Positions 8,608-16,802 of a stretch of 64,000 nucleotides of DNA are shown here, in pieces. Each line of letters begins with the position of its first letter. The first letter of the stretch is position 1. This stretch comes from Ralstonia condita. GTDB lineage: Bacteria > Pseudomonadota > Gammaproteobacteria > Burkholderiales > Burkholderiaceae. The translations under genes were made by a program, and so were the position numbers. Below the pieces are notes generated by a model. That model did no database searches, was not told the origin of the DNA, and was given only the letters and a program-made list of their open reading frames with translations. Location: the NCBI RefSeq assembly GCF_958405655.1, contig NZ_CATYWO010000003.1, positions 186,001 through 250,000 of the forward strand. The letters run 5' to 3'.

Positions 8608-11036
8608 TCTTCGATCGCAGCTACAAGCGGCTGCTCTACCAGGTGGTGGCGGGCACCATCGTCTTTCTCGCCATCGTGCTGGTGGGCCTTCTGGCAGCAG
8701 CCTCGGCCAACACCGAGTTCTTCGACCGGTATTTCACGCTGCTCTACAAGGTCAACCTCGTCATCGGGGTGCTGCTGGTGGTGATCATCGGCGGGCTGAT
8801 GCTGGCGTTGGCGCTGCGAGCGCGGCGCGGCAAGTTCGGCACGCGGCTCATGACCAAGCTCGCCGTGTTCTTTGGCGTGGTCGGCGTGCTGCCCGGGGTG
8901 CTGATCTACCTGGTGTCGCTGCAGTTCGTGTCGCGCAGCATCGAGTCGTGGTTCGACGTGAAGGTCGAATCGGCCCTCGAGGCCGGCCTGAATCTCGGCC
9001 GCTCGACCATGGACGCGGCGTTGGCGGATCTGCAGAACAAGGGCCGACTGATTGCCGAGCAGATGGGCGATGGTTCTGCCTCGGCCACGGCAATCACGCT
9101 CAACCGCCTGCGCGAACAATTTGGCGTACAGGAAGCGACCGTCTTCACAGCCAGCGGGCGGGTGCTCGCGACGGCGTCGAGCACTTACGACACGCTCGTC
9201 CCGACGCTGCCCGACCAGGCCGTCCTCGAGCAGGCGCGTGCGCCGGGCGGCTACGCCAGCCTGGAAGGCGGCAGCGACTACGAAGGGGACAGCGCGCCCG
9301 CATCCGCAGTGCGTGGCGCCAATCGCCGCGGCGATCTCTATCAATTGCGCGTGGTGGTCGCGCTCGGCACCGCCACGCGGGATACGCCAGGGCTGCAGCT
9401 GAATGCCCCGACCCGCAGGTGGGCCGGGGGAGGGCTGCTCGACCGTCAGGCAGAAGGCGGCGACGGCGCTTCGCGCGGCTTCGGCCTGACTGGCGAGTCC
9501 GGTCGCGAAGAGCGCTTCCTGCAACTCGTGCAGCCGGTGCCGCAGACGCTCGCGCGGAATGCCGATGCGGTGCAGCGCGCCTACCAGGAGTACCAGGAGA
9601 AGGCGCTCGGCCGTACCGGCCTGCGCAAGATGTACATCGGCACGCTCACGCTCACGCTGTTCCTTGCCGTGTTCATCGCGGTGATGCTGGCGCTGCTGCT
9701 GGGCGCGCAGCTGGCACGGCCGCTGCTGATGCTGCTGCAGGGCACGCGCGAAGTGGCGGAGGGGGATCTCTCCCCCAAGCGCGAGCTGCACACGCGCGAC
9801 GAACTCGGCCTGCTCACCCAGCAGTTCAACCAGATGACGCGACAACTCGCGGACGCGCGCCGCGCCGTGGAGCAGAATCGCGCGGCACTCGAGCAATCCA
9901 AGGCCTATCTTGAGAGCGTGCTGACCAACCTGACCGCCGGCGTCTTCGTGTTCGACCATCGATTCGTGCTCCTCACCGCCAACCCCGGGGCTGAGCGCAT
10001 CTTCAAGCAGCCCTTTGGCGCGTGGGTCGGCCAGGGGCTGACCAGCATCACGCCGGTGGCGGCCTTCGCGCCAGTGGTCGAACAGGCCTTTGCCGAACAA
10101 GACGCAAGCACCGCCGCCGGTGGCGCACTGGCCCACTGGCAGAAGCAGGTCGAAATCCCGCTCGAAGACGAAGACGAGCCGCTCACGCTGCTAGTCCGTG
10201 GCACGCGCCTGCCTGGTCCGTCGGTGGGCGCGCACGGCACCGAGCGCGGCTACGTGGTGGTGTTCGACGATATTTCCGACGTGATCTCGGCGCAGCGCTC
10301 GGTGGCGTGGGGTGAAGTCGCGCGGCGTCTTGCGCACGAGATCAAGAACCCGCTCACCCCGATCCAGCTGTCGGCCGAGCGCCTTGAGATGAAGCTCTCG
10401 CCGAAGCTCTCGGACACCGACGCAGAGGTACTGCGCCGCGGCGCCACCACCATCGTCAACCAGGTGGCCGCCATGAAGCGCATGGTCGATGACTTCCGCG
10501 ACTACGCCCGCACACCGCCCGCAGTGCTGCAGGATCTCGACCTCAACGCGCTCTGCGCCGAGGTGCTGCACCTGTACGGCATCGATCACCCAGGCGCGCA
10601 CGACCACCCGGTCATCGAGGTCAAGCTGGGCGCGAGCCTGCCGTTGATCAAGGGCGATCCGACGCAGTTGCGACAGGTCATCCACAACCTGCTGCAGAAC
10701 GCGCAGGACGCGGTGGCCGAGAACGAAACTGCCGGGCGAGCCGCGCCACATGTCATGTTGCAAACTGACACGGTAGAATACGACGACGCCTCGGGCGCGC
10801 GGCGGCAGGCCGTGCGGCTTGCAATCGCGGACAACGGCGGCGGGTTCTCGTCCCGCATCCTCAACCGCGCCTTCGAACCGTACGTCACGACCAAAGCCAA
10901 GGGCACAGGATTGGGCCTGGCCATGGTGAAGAAGATCATGGACGAGCACGGGGCGCGCATTGAACTGCGCAACCGCCAATCTGGTACCGACACCATCGGC
11001 GCCCAGGTTTCCATACTGTTCGTAAAACTTGCCTGA
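8604..11036 (+). CDS. NtrY-like sensor histidine kinase
   Basis: Membrane sensor kinase of 810 aa. Order: three N-terminal membrane helices (about residues 9-32, 47-70, 88-112), a long periplasmic region, another helix (~345-370), a HAMP linker (RPLLMLLQGTREVAEGDLS), a coiled linker, a PAS domain (~430-545), the HisKA box with the phospho-acceptor in RRLAHEIKNPLTP (His578), and a HATPase domain with the N box near LLQNAQDAV, DNGGGF and GTGLGLAMVKK. This layout is that of NtrY, the partner of NtrX in nitrogen, redox or envelope responses. The start overlaps the DUF4390 stop and the regulator gene follows after 36 bases. Confidence 0.9.
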   Translation: MIFDRSYKRLLYQVVAGTIVFLAIVLVGLLAAASANTEFFDRYFTLLYKVNLVIGVLLVVIIGGLMLALALRARRGKFGTRLMTKLAVFFGVVGVLPGVLIYLVSLQFVSRSIESWFDVKVESALEAGLNLGRSTMDAALADLQNKGRLIAEQMGDGSASATAITLNRLREQFGVQEATVFTASGRVLATASSTYDTLVPTLPDQAVLEQARAPGGYASLEGGSDYEGDSAPASAVRGANRRGDLYQLRVVVALGTATRDTPGLQLNAPTRRWAGGGLLDRQAEGGDGASRGFGLTGESGREERFLQLVQPVPQTLARNADAVQRAYQEYQEKALGRTGLRKMYIGTLTLTLFLAVFIAVMLALLLGAQLARPLLMLLQGTREVAEGDLSPKRELHTRDELGLLTQQFNQMTRQLADARRAVEQNRAALEQSKAYLESVLTNLTAGVFVFDHRFVLLTANPGAERIFKQPFGAWVGQGLTSITPVAAFAPVVEQAFAEQDASTAAGGALAHWQKQVEIPLEDEDEPLTLLVRGTRLPGPSVGAHGTERGYVVVFDDISDVISAQRSVAWGEVARRLAHEIKNPLTPIQLSAERLEMKLSPKLSDTDAEVLRRGATTIVNQVAAMKRMVDDFRDYARTPPAVLQDLDLNALCAEVLHLYGIDHPGAHDHPVIEVKLGASLPLIKGDPTQLRQVIHNLLQNAQDAVAENETAGRAAPHVMLQTDTVEYDDASGARRQAVRLAIADNGGGFSSRILNRAFEPYVTTKAKGTGLGLAMVKKIMDEHGARIELRNRQSGTDTIGAQVSILFVKLA

Positions 11037-11072
11037 CGCGGACGGCAATCCCGCCGCACACAGAGGAAAAGC

Positions 11073-11786
11073 ATGGCCACCATCCTCGTTGTCGACGACG
11101 AAATGGGTATCCGGGAGTTGCTCTCCGAGATCCTCGGAGACGAAGGGCACGTTGTCGAAGTCGCCGAGAACGCGCAGCGTGCGCGCGAATACCGCGCGAG
11201 CACGACGCCCGATCTCGTGCTGCTCGATATCTGGATGCCCGACACCGACGGCGTGACCTTGCTCAAGGAATGGGCATCGCAGGGTCTGCTGACCATGCCC
11301 GTCATCATGATGTCGGGCCACGCCACCATCGATACGGCCGTGGAGGCGACCAAGATCGGCGCGTTGAACTTCCTCGAGAAGCCGATTGCGCTGCAAAAGT
11401 TGCTCACCGCGGTCGAGCAGGGCCTGTCGCGCAGCAAGGAAAAGCCGCGTGCCGCGACGCCCGCGACCGTGCCAGCTGCCGGCCTTGTCGGCGCTGCGCC
11501 GAGCGCTGGCGCACCTGGCGCGCCTGTCACGGCGGAGCGCACCGACATGAATGGCGCGCCGACGCGCGCTGGCGAAGGCGGGGGCATGCAGTTCTCGTTC
11601 GACATGCCGCTGCGCGAAGCGCGCGACCTGTTCGAGCGCGCCTACTTCGAATACCACCTGCAGCGCGAGGGCGGCAGCATGACGCGCGTGGCCGAGAAGA
11701 CCGGCCTCGAGCGCACGCACCTGTATCGCAAGCTCAAGCAACTGGGCGTCGAACTCTCACGCAACAAGGGCGAGCCAGCCGCCTGA
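11073..11786 (+). CDS. NtrX-like response regulator without AAA+ domain
   Basis: Response regulator of 237 aa, paired with the upstream kinase. The receiver domain (residues 3-120) has the acidic pocket Asp8/Asp9, the phospho-acceptor Asp52 in LLDIWMPDTDG, Ser81 and Lys103 (LEKPI). After a ~70-residue Ala/Pro/Gly linker comes a Fis-type helix-turn-helix (about 195-235: GGSMTRVAEKTGLERTHLYRKLKQLG). The ~230-residue AAA+ sigma-54 activation domain of classical NtrX is missing, with no Walker A or GAFTGA anywhere, so it probably acts as a plain DNA-binding activator or repressor. The first ATG, after AGAGGAAAAGC, is used. The promoter was not resolved. Confidence 0.9.
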   Translation: MATILVVDDEMGIRELLSEILGDEGHVVEVAENAQRAREYRASTTPDLVLLDIWMPDTDGVTLLKEWASQGLLTMPVIMMSGHATIDTAVEATKIGALNFLEKPIALQKLLTAVEQGLSRSKEKPRAATPATVPAAGLVGAAPSAGAPGAPVTAERTDMNGAPTRAGEGGGMQFSFDMPLREARDLFERAYFEYHLQREGGSMTRVAEKTGLERTHLYRKLKQLGVELSRNKGEPAA

Positions 11787-11853
11787 TTCGCAAATCCATC
11801 ACCAGTGCTTGACGGCAGATGGAAAACCCTGCCATACTTGCGCTTCTTTGCTT

Positions 11854-11929
11854 GGCCCGGTAGCTCAGTTGGTAGAGCAGCGGATTGAAAATCCGCGTGT
11901 CGGTGGTTCGATTCCGCCCCAGGCCACCA
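11854..11929 (+). tRNA. tRNA-Phe (GAA)
   Basis: 76-nt cloverleaf beginning GGCCCGGTAGCTCAG. The anticodon stem GCGGA/TCCGC encloses loop TTGAAAA, placing anticodon GAA at 11887-11889. The T arm carries GGTTCGATTCC and the encoded CCA end is at 11927-11929. The acceptor stem has one C-A mismatch. It lies 67 bases after the response-regulator stop and is followed by a rho-independent terminator; no integrase or att duplication is seen next to it. Confidence 0.97.
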
Positions 11930-11973
11930 AAATTCTTCGTTTCGCAAGCATCATTGATTTTGCGGAGCAACAA

Positions 11974-12001
11974 AAAAAGACCTCCCAGCGAGGTCTTTTT
12001 T
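11974..12001 (+). terminator. Rho-independent terminator after tRNA-Phe
   Basis: Stem AAGACCTC / GAGGTCTT with a short CCAGC loop, followed by six or more T. The A-run on the left makes it able to work in both directions. It ends the tRNA transcript. Confidence 0.85.
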
Positions 12002-12215
12002 CATTTCCGGCGTCGTCTTCGTGATACCCCGCCCTGCCCGATCCCCGCGCGGGACGCGCATCTGCGACCGATCGCCGCGGCCAAAAAAATTGTGCCAAAC
12101 CCTCTTGACGCAACGCAGCTCAGGGTATACCTAGCGCGGCAAAGTGCGCCAATTCGTCGCAGGTCTCGGTATAGTGACTCAACGCTATCAGGCGGCAAGC
12201 ACAAGGAGACACTCC

Positions 12216-12518
12216 ATGGCACTCGTTGGCACCGGTCACCACTTCCATTTCCACGCTTTCGACGGCATCAGCCGCAAGACGCGGTTGACGTGGTTGCGCA
12301 ACGCCGCAGCGCTGACATGCTTGATGGCTCTGGTCACCGCCATGTGGGTCGGCGGCAACCTGTCAGCCCTCATGCATACGCCGCTCATGAGCGGGGTCTC
12401 GTCGCTGGGCGCGGTGATGATCCTGGCATGCGCCTCCATGGCGCTGAGCCTGCTGGGGCTGATCGCGGCAGGATTCTTCCAGTTCCGCATGGAACAGCTC
12501 GACGCACCGGCGACCTGA
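12216..12518 (+). CDS. Small membrane protein, function unknown
   Basis: Hypothetical protein of 100 aa. A His-rich N-terminus (GHHFHFHAF) is followed by two clear membrane helices at about residues 28-52 and 62-88, separated by a short loop. A strong ribosome site AAGGAGA lies six bases before the ATG and a perfect terminator sits 25 bases after the stop, so it is a stand-alone single-gene transcript. I do not recognise a family. The histidines could bind metal, but this is only a suggestion. Confidence 0.7.
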   Translation: MALVGTGHHFHFHAFDGISRKTRLTWLRNAAALTCLMALVTAMWVGGNLSALMHTPLMSGVSSLGAVMILACASMALSLLGLIAAGFFQFRMEQLDAPAT

Positions 12519-12543
12519 CACCGAGGCGTCTCGATCCCGACCA

Positions 12544-12568
12544 AACGGAGGCTGCGGCCTCCGTTTTT
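12544..12568 (+). terminator. Rho-independent terminator
   Basis: Inverted repeat AACGGAGG / CCTCCGTT around a CTGCGG loop followed by a T-run (GTTTTTGTTT). It closes the small membrane protein gene. Confidence 0.85.
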
Positions 12569-12641
12569 GTTTGCCCCGCTGTCGCCGCATGCCCCCTGAG
12601 AGGGTGACCATGTTGCGCCGGAAGGCCCGGTGAATCGGCTA

Positions 12642-12679
12642 TTGACTCATCTGTTTCATTTGCGTAGTTTACGAAACAG
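12642..12679 (+). promoter_or_regulatory. RpiR-gene promoter with inverted-repeat operator
   Basis: A -35 like TTGACT (12642-12647) and a -10 like TAGTTT (12665-12670) are spaced 17 bases. A perfect 7-bp inverted repeat CTGTTTC (12651-12657) and GAAACAG (12673-12679) with a 15-base spacer brackets the -10, 22 bases before the RpiR ATG. A dimeric regulator bound here would block RNA polymerase, so autorepression by RpiR is the simplest reading. This is inference from position only. Confidence 0.55.
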
Positions 12680-12700
12680 TTGAATCATCGCGACGACCAC

Positions 12701-13606
12701 ATGACCTTCGATGGGCTGATGCAGACGCTGCGCAGTCGCGCGGGCGATCTGTCACCGCAACTGCAGCGCGCCGCCCAGTTGCTGGAAACGCACCGCAACG
12801 ATATCGCCCTGCTATCGATGCGGGATCTGGCGCGCCGTTGCGATCTGCCGCCCGCTACGTTTTCGCGGCTGGCACGCGCCCTGGGCTTTGAGGACTTCGC
12901 TGCCTTGCGCGAAGTCTGCGTGAACCACCTGCGCCAGCAGGCCGACGGTTTTGCGAGCCGGGCCAGCGCGCTGCAGGGCGAGATGGCAGGTGTGTCCCAT
13001 GCCGAGCGGATCGGCACGGCCGTGGGCGCCCATCTCCAGTCGGCGTTTTCGCCGGCCAACCTCGCCACGCTCGAGACGGTGGCCGCCGCGCTGTGCAAGG
13101 CACGCCGCATCTACCTGCTCGGCGCCCGCAGTTGCCTGGCGCTCACCCACGCGTTCGGCTACGCGGCACAGCTCTTTGACGACAAGGTCGTGCTCTGCAC
13201 GGGCAACGGCAACACGCTGGCTGACCCCCTGCGTTTCTGCGGCGAAGATGACATCGTGATCGCCGTCACGTTCGACCCGTACACACGCGAGGTCGTCGAA
13301 GCGATGGCGTACGCACATGCGCGCGGTGCGCGACTCGTCTATGTCACCGACAGTGCCTTCGCCCCGGGCGCGGAGCTGGCCTGGCAGCAGCTTGTTGCGC
13401 CGGTCACGATCCCCTCGTTCTTCCATTCCCTGGCCGCGCCGCTGGCGCTGCTCGACGCGCTCCTGATGACGTGGTTCCGTCACGCCGGCCCTGCCGCCCT
13501 CGCACATCTGGCCGACAGCGACGCCCAGCTCAAACTCCAACACGCCTATGTGCGCAGTGCCCGCCGCAGTGAAGCGGCGATTGCAGTGCCTCCTGGCCAA
13601 CGCTGA
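12701..13606 (+). CDS. RpiR/MurR family transcriptional regulator
   Basis: Transcription factor of 301 aa. The N-terminal RpiR helix-turn-helix (residues ~5-80) has the typical PPATFSRLARALGFEDFAALRE segment. A SIS (sugar isomerase fold) ligand domain follows (~120-250) with YLLGARSCLALT and the DIVIAVTFDPYTREVVE phosphosugar-like loop. I use ATG 12701; a TTG at 12680 is possible but overlaps the palindrome. The aminotransferase, BKACE and binding-protein genes follow on the same strand, the first after only 16 bases, so they are its likely targets. Despite the SIS domain, the neighbours point to an amino acid rather than a sugar phosphate as signal. Confidence 0.88.
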   Translation: MTFDGLMQTLRSRAGDLSPQLQRAAQLLETHRNDIALLSMRDLARRCDLPPATFSRLARALGFEDFAALREVCVNHLRQQADGFASRASALQGEMAGVSHAERIGTAVGAHLQSAFSPANLATLETVAAALCKARRIYLLGARSCLALTHAFGYAAQLFDDKVVLCTGNGNTLADPLRFCGEDDIVIAVTFDPYTREVVEAMAYAHARGARLVYVTDSAFAPGAELAWQQLVAPVTIPSFFHSLAAPLALLDALLMTWFRHAGPAALAHLADSDAQLKLQHAYVRSARRSEAAIAVPPGQR

Positions 13607-13622
13607 AATTTCCCGAACGACC

Positions 13623-14978
13623 ATGACACCCTCCACCACCTCGGTCTTCCACCGCGACCCGCGCAGGACGCTGCCCACCGCCGTTGGCGGCGAAGGCATG
13701 ACGCTCATCGACGCCGATGGCAAGCGCTATCTCGACGCCTGCGGCGGCGCCGCGGTGTCGTGCCTCGGCCACGGACACCCGCGTGTGGTCGAGGCGATCT
13801 GCAAGCAGGTGCGCGCGCTGGCCTATGCGCACACGTCGTTCTTCACGACGGATGTGGCAGAAGAGCTGGCCGCCCGCCTTGTGGATGCCGCGCCTGGCGA
13901 TCTGGACCACGTGTACTTCGTCTCCGGCGGCTCGGAAGCCATCGAGGCCGCGCTCAAGCTTGCGCGCCAGTACTTCGTCGAGATCGGCCAGCCGCAGCGC
14001 AAATACTTCATCGCGCGCCGTCAGAGCTACCACGGCAATACCCTCGGCGCGCTGGCGATCGGCGGCAATGCATGGCGCCGCGAGCCGTTCCTGCCGCTGC
14101 TGGTGCCGGCGCATCACGTGTCGCCATGCTTTGCCTATCGCGAGCGGCACGATGGAGAGAGCGATGTGCAATACGTGCAGCGCCTCGCCGACGAACTCGA
14201 CGCCAAGATCGTGGAACTGGGCGCAGACAACGTCGCTGCGTTCGTCGCCGAGACGGTGGTGGGCGCCACGGCCGGCGCGGTGCCACCGGTGGCCGACTAC
14301 TTCAAGCGGATCCGCGCGGTGTGTGATCGCCACGGGGTGCTGCTATTGCTTGATGAGGTGATGTCGGGCATGGGCCGCACCGGCTATCTCTATGCATGCG
14401 AGGAAGACGGCGTGGTGCCCGACCTTATCGCGATTGCAAAAGGGTTGGGCGGCGGGTATCAGCCGATCGGGGCCACGCTGGTGAGCGGCCGCATCTATGA
14501 CGCCATCACGCGCGGCAGCGGCTTCTTCCAGCACGGCCACACCTACATCGGCCATGCCACCGCGTGCGCCGCGGCGCTGGAAGTGCAGAAGGTGATCGCC
14601 GAAGAACACCTGCTCGCGAACGTACAGGCGCGCGGCGAGCAATTGCGCACAGCGCTGCGCTCGCGGTTTGCCGAGCACCCGCACGTGGGAGACGTCCGTG
14701 GTCGCGGGCTCTTCGTGGGCGTTGAGCTGGTCGCCGACCGCGCCACGAAGGCGCCGCTGCCGCCCGCGCACAAGACGCATGCCCGCGTGAAGGCCGAAGC
14801 GATGCAGCGTGGGCTGATGGTCTATCCGATGGGCGGCACGATCGATGGGCTGCGCGGCGACCACATCCTGCTCGCGCCCCCCTTCATCGCCACCGCGCAG
14901 GACATCGACGCCATCGTCGAGCGCCTGGGCGATGCCGTGGAAGCCGCGACCGCCAACGCCCGGGAGACCGCATGGTGA
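13623..14978 (+). CDS. Class III PLP-dependent aminotransferase
   Basis: Omega- or beta-amino-acid aminotransferase of 451 aa with fold-type I PLP fold. Visible are the early YLDACGGAAVSCLGHGHP segment, SGGSEAIEAALKLAR for phosphate binding, LLLLDEVMSGMGRTG with the Asp that contacts the pyridine nitrogen, and the Schiff-base lysine Lys273 in AIAKGLGGGY. Enzymes of this subgroup act on the amino group farthest from the carboxylate, or on beta-amino acids, using pyruvate or 2-oxoglutarate. ATG 13623 is chosen because the earlier in-frame ATG lies inside the RpiR gene. The stop overlaps the BKACE gene by seven bases, so the two are probably translated together. Confidence 0.9.
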   Translation: MTPSTTSVFHRDPRRTLPTAVGGEGMTLIDADGKRYLDACGGAAVSCLGHGHPRVVEAICKQVRALAYAHTSFFTTDVAEELAARLVDAAPGDLDHVYFVSGGSEAIEAALKLARQYFVEIGQPQRKYFIARRQSYHGNTLGALAIGGNAWRREPFLPLLVPAHHVSPCFAYRERHDGESDVQYVQRLADELDAKIVELGADNVAAFVAETVVGATAGAVPPVADYFKRIRAVCDRHGVLLLLDEVMSGMGRTGYLYACEEDGVVPDLIAIAKGLGGGYQPIGATLVSGRIYDAITRGSGFFQHGHTYIGHATACAAALEVQKVIAEEHLLANVQARGEQLRTALRSRFAEHPHVGDVRGRGLFVGVELVADRATKAPLPPAHKTHARVKAEAMQRGLMVYPMGGTIDGLRGDHILLAPPFIATAQDIDAIVERLGDAVEAATANARETAW

Positions 14979-15808
14979 CCCGGCCCATTGCCATTGCCGT
15001 CGCGCCCAACGGCGCCCGCAAGACACACACCGATCATCCCGCGCTGCCGATCACACCCGGCGAGCTGGCGGTCTGCGCGAAACAATGCGTCGATGCCGGC
15101 GCGGCGATGCTGCATCTTCATGTGCGGCGCCCCGATGGCACGCACAGCCTGGAGCCCGAAGACTACCGTCCGGCCATCTCCGCCGTGCAGCAGGCGGTGG
15201 GCGATGCGCTGGTGATCCAGGTCACGACGGAGGCAGTCGGTATCTACACGCCCGAACAGCAGATGGCGTCGGTGCGGGCGTTGCAGCCGGAGGCCATCTC
15301 CGCCGCGCTGCGCGAGCTGGTGCCGGATGCCGCGCACGAAACGCAGGCTGCACGCTTCTTTGCGGAACGCGCGGCGGCGCGCACGGCCATCCAGTACATC
15401 CTGTACTCGGCGGATGACGTCATGCGCTACCGCGACCTGCGTGCACGCGGCGTGCTGCCGGATGCGCCGCACTGGGTGCTGTTCGTGCTCGGCCGATACG
15501 CAGCGGGGCAGCGCTCCGACCCGTCCGACCTGCTGCCGTTCCTGCAGGCCTGGTCCGACGGCGCCGAGCTGACCGCCAGCGTGCCGTGGGCGATGTGCGC
15601 ATTCGGCCCACGCGAGGCCGAGTGCGCGCTCACCGCCGCGCTGCTTGGCGGACATGCGCGCCTCGGGTTCGAAAACAACATGCTGCTGCCCGACGGTAGC
15701 GCCGCACCCGACAACGCATCGCTCGTCACCCATCTGCACCGGCACCTCGATGCGCTGCACCGGCCCGTCGCCACAGCGGCCGATCTGCGCAGCTGGTTCG
15801 GTCACTAG
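14972..15808 (+). CDS. BKACE family beta-keto acid cleavage enzyme (DUF849)
   Basis: Zinc-dependent enzyme of 278 aa from the family typified by 3-keto-5-aminohexanoate cleavage enzyme. These split a beta-keto acid with acetyl-CoA into acetoacetate and a new acyl-CoA. The start is VAPNGARKTHTDHPALP; the zinc histidines lie in MLHLHVRRPDG and the late acidic segment LGFENNMLLPDG holds the catalytic glutamate region. Length fits the family (usually 270-310). It overlaps the aminotransferase start to stop, so the aminotransferase product is probably its substrate. The exact keto acid cannot be read from the sequence. Confidence 0.85.
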   Translation: MVTRPIAIAVAPNGARKTHTDHPALPITPGELAVCAKQCVDAGAAMLHLHVRRPDGTHSLEPEDYRPAISAVQQAVGDALVIQVTTEAVGIYTPEQQMASVRALQPEAISAALRELVPDAAHETQAARFFAERAAARTAIQYILYSADDVMRYRDLRARGVLPDAPHWVLFVLGRYAAGQRSDPSDLLPFLQAWSDGAELTASVPWAMCAFGPREAECALTAALLGGHARLGFENNMLLPDGSAAPDNASLVTHLHRHLDALHRPVATAADLRSWFGH

Positions 15809-15891
15809 CGCAGCCACCTTCTCACCTCGCAGACATGCCATCGACGGCCGTGACACGTATCACGCCGCGCCACACAACCATTGGAGGAAAT

Positions 15892-16788
15892 ATGCGTTTC
15901 ACCATCCGTTGCATCCCGCTGGCGCTGGCCGGCGTGCTTGCCGCCAGCGCGCACGCCGAGGCGCTCGACGGCACGCTCAAGAAGATCCAGGACAGCAACA
16001 CCATCCTGATCGGCGTGCGGGAATCGTCGATTCCGTTTTCGTACCGCGACAGCAAGAATCAGATCATCGGCTTCTCGGCCGACCTCTGCTCGCGCGTGAT
16101 CGACGCCGTCAAGCAGAAGACGGGTAAGCCCAATCTTCAGGTGCAGCAGATCCCGGTGACCTCGCAGAACCGCACATCGCTGGTGCAGAACGGTTCAGTG
16201 GACCTGGAATGCGGCGTGACCACACACCTGAGATCGCGCGAGCAGCAGACGGCGTTTTCGACCACGTTCTTCATCGCCGGCACGAAGCTGCTGACGGGTG
16301 TGCACTCGGGGGTGAAGGATTTTCCCGACCTGGCGGGCAAATCGGTCATCACGAACGCGGGCACGACGTCGGAGCGCATCCTGCGCAAGATGAACGACGA
16401 GAAGAAGATGAACATGAACATCGTGAGCGGCAAGGACTATGGGGAATCGTTCCTCACGCTGCAGAGTGGTCGCGTCGCCGCGTTCATGATGGATGACGTG
16501 CTGCTGGCCGGCGCGCGCACCCTGGCGCAGAAGCCCAGCGACTGGGTGGTGACCGGCACACCGCAATCGTTCGAGGCGTATGGCTTCATGCTCCGCAAGG
16601 ACGATCCGCAGTTCAAGAAGCTGGTGGATGACACGCTCACGGGCATCATGAAGAGCGGCGACATCAATACGCTCTATGCCAAGTGGTTCGAGAAACCGGT
16701 GCCGCCCAAGAACGTGAACTTCAACTTCCCGATGAGCGATCAGTTGAAGGCACTGTATGCCACCCCGAACGACACGCCGTTTGATTGA
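15892..16788 (+). CDS. Amino-acid ABC transporter substrate-binding protein
   Basis: Periplasmic binding protein family 3 (GltI-like), 298 aa. Signal peptide residues 1-22 (LAGVLAASAHA) precedes the standard LKKIQDSNTILIGVRESSIPFSY and NQIIGFSADLC blocks; the second lobe has the AGTTSERILRK and DDVLLAGA segments. It begins 83 bases after the BKACE gene with ribosome site GGAGGAA. No permease or ATPase gene follows, the next gene being convergent cca, so it must share a transporter encoded elsewhere or act as a receptor. Glutamate/aspartate-type ligands are typical of relatives, but the neighbours suggest another amino acid. Confidence 0.88.
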   Translation: MRFTIRCIPLALAGVLAASAHAEALDGTLKKIQDSNTILIGVRESSIPFSYRDSKNQIIGFSADLCSRVIDAVKQKTGKPNLQVQQIPVTSQNRTSLVQNGSVDLECGVTTHLRSREQQTAFSTTFFIAGTKLLTGVHSGVKDFPDLAGKSVITNAGTTSERILRKMNDEKKMNMNIVSGKDYGESFLTLQSGRVAAFMMDDVLLAGARTLAQKPSDWVVTGTPQSFEAYGFMLRKDDPQFKKLVDDTLTGIMKSGDINTLYAKWFEKPVPPKNVNFNFPMSDQLKALYATPNDTPFD

Positions 16789-16802
16789 GTGCGCGGCCCG
16801 GC

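Noticed and set aside
11854..11929. tRNA-Phe as an integration site of a genomic island
   Set aside because: Genes on both sides are ordinary chromosomal genes and no duplicated tRNA end or integrase is present.
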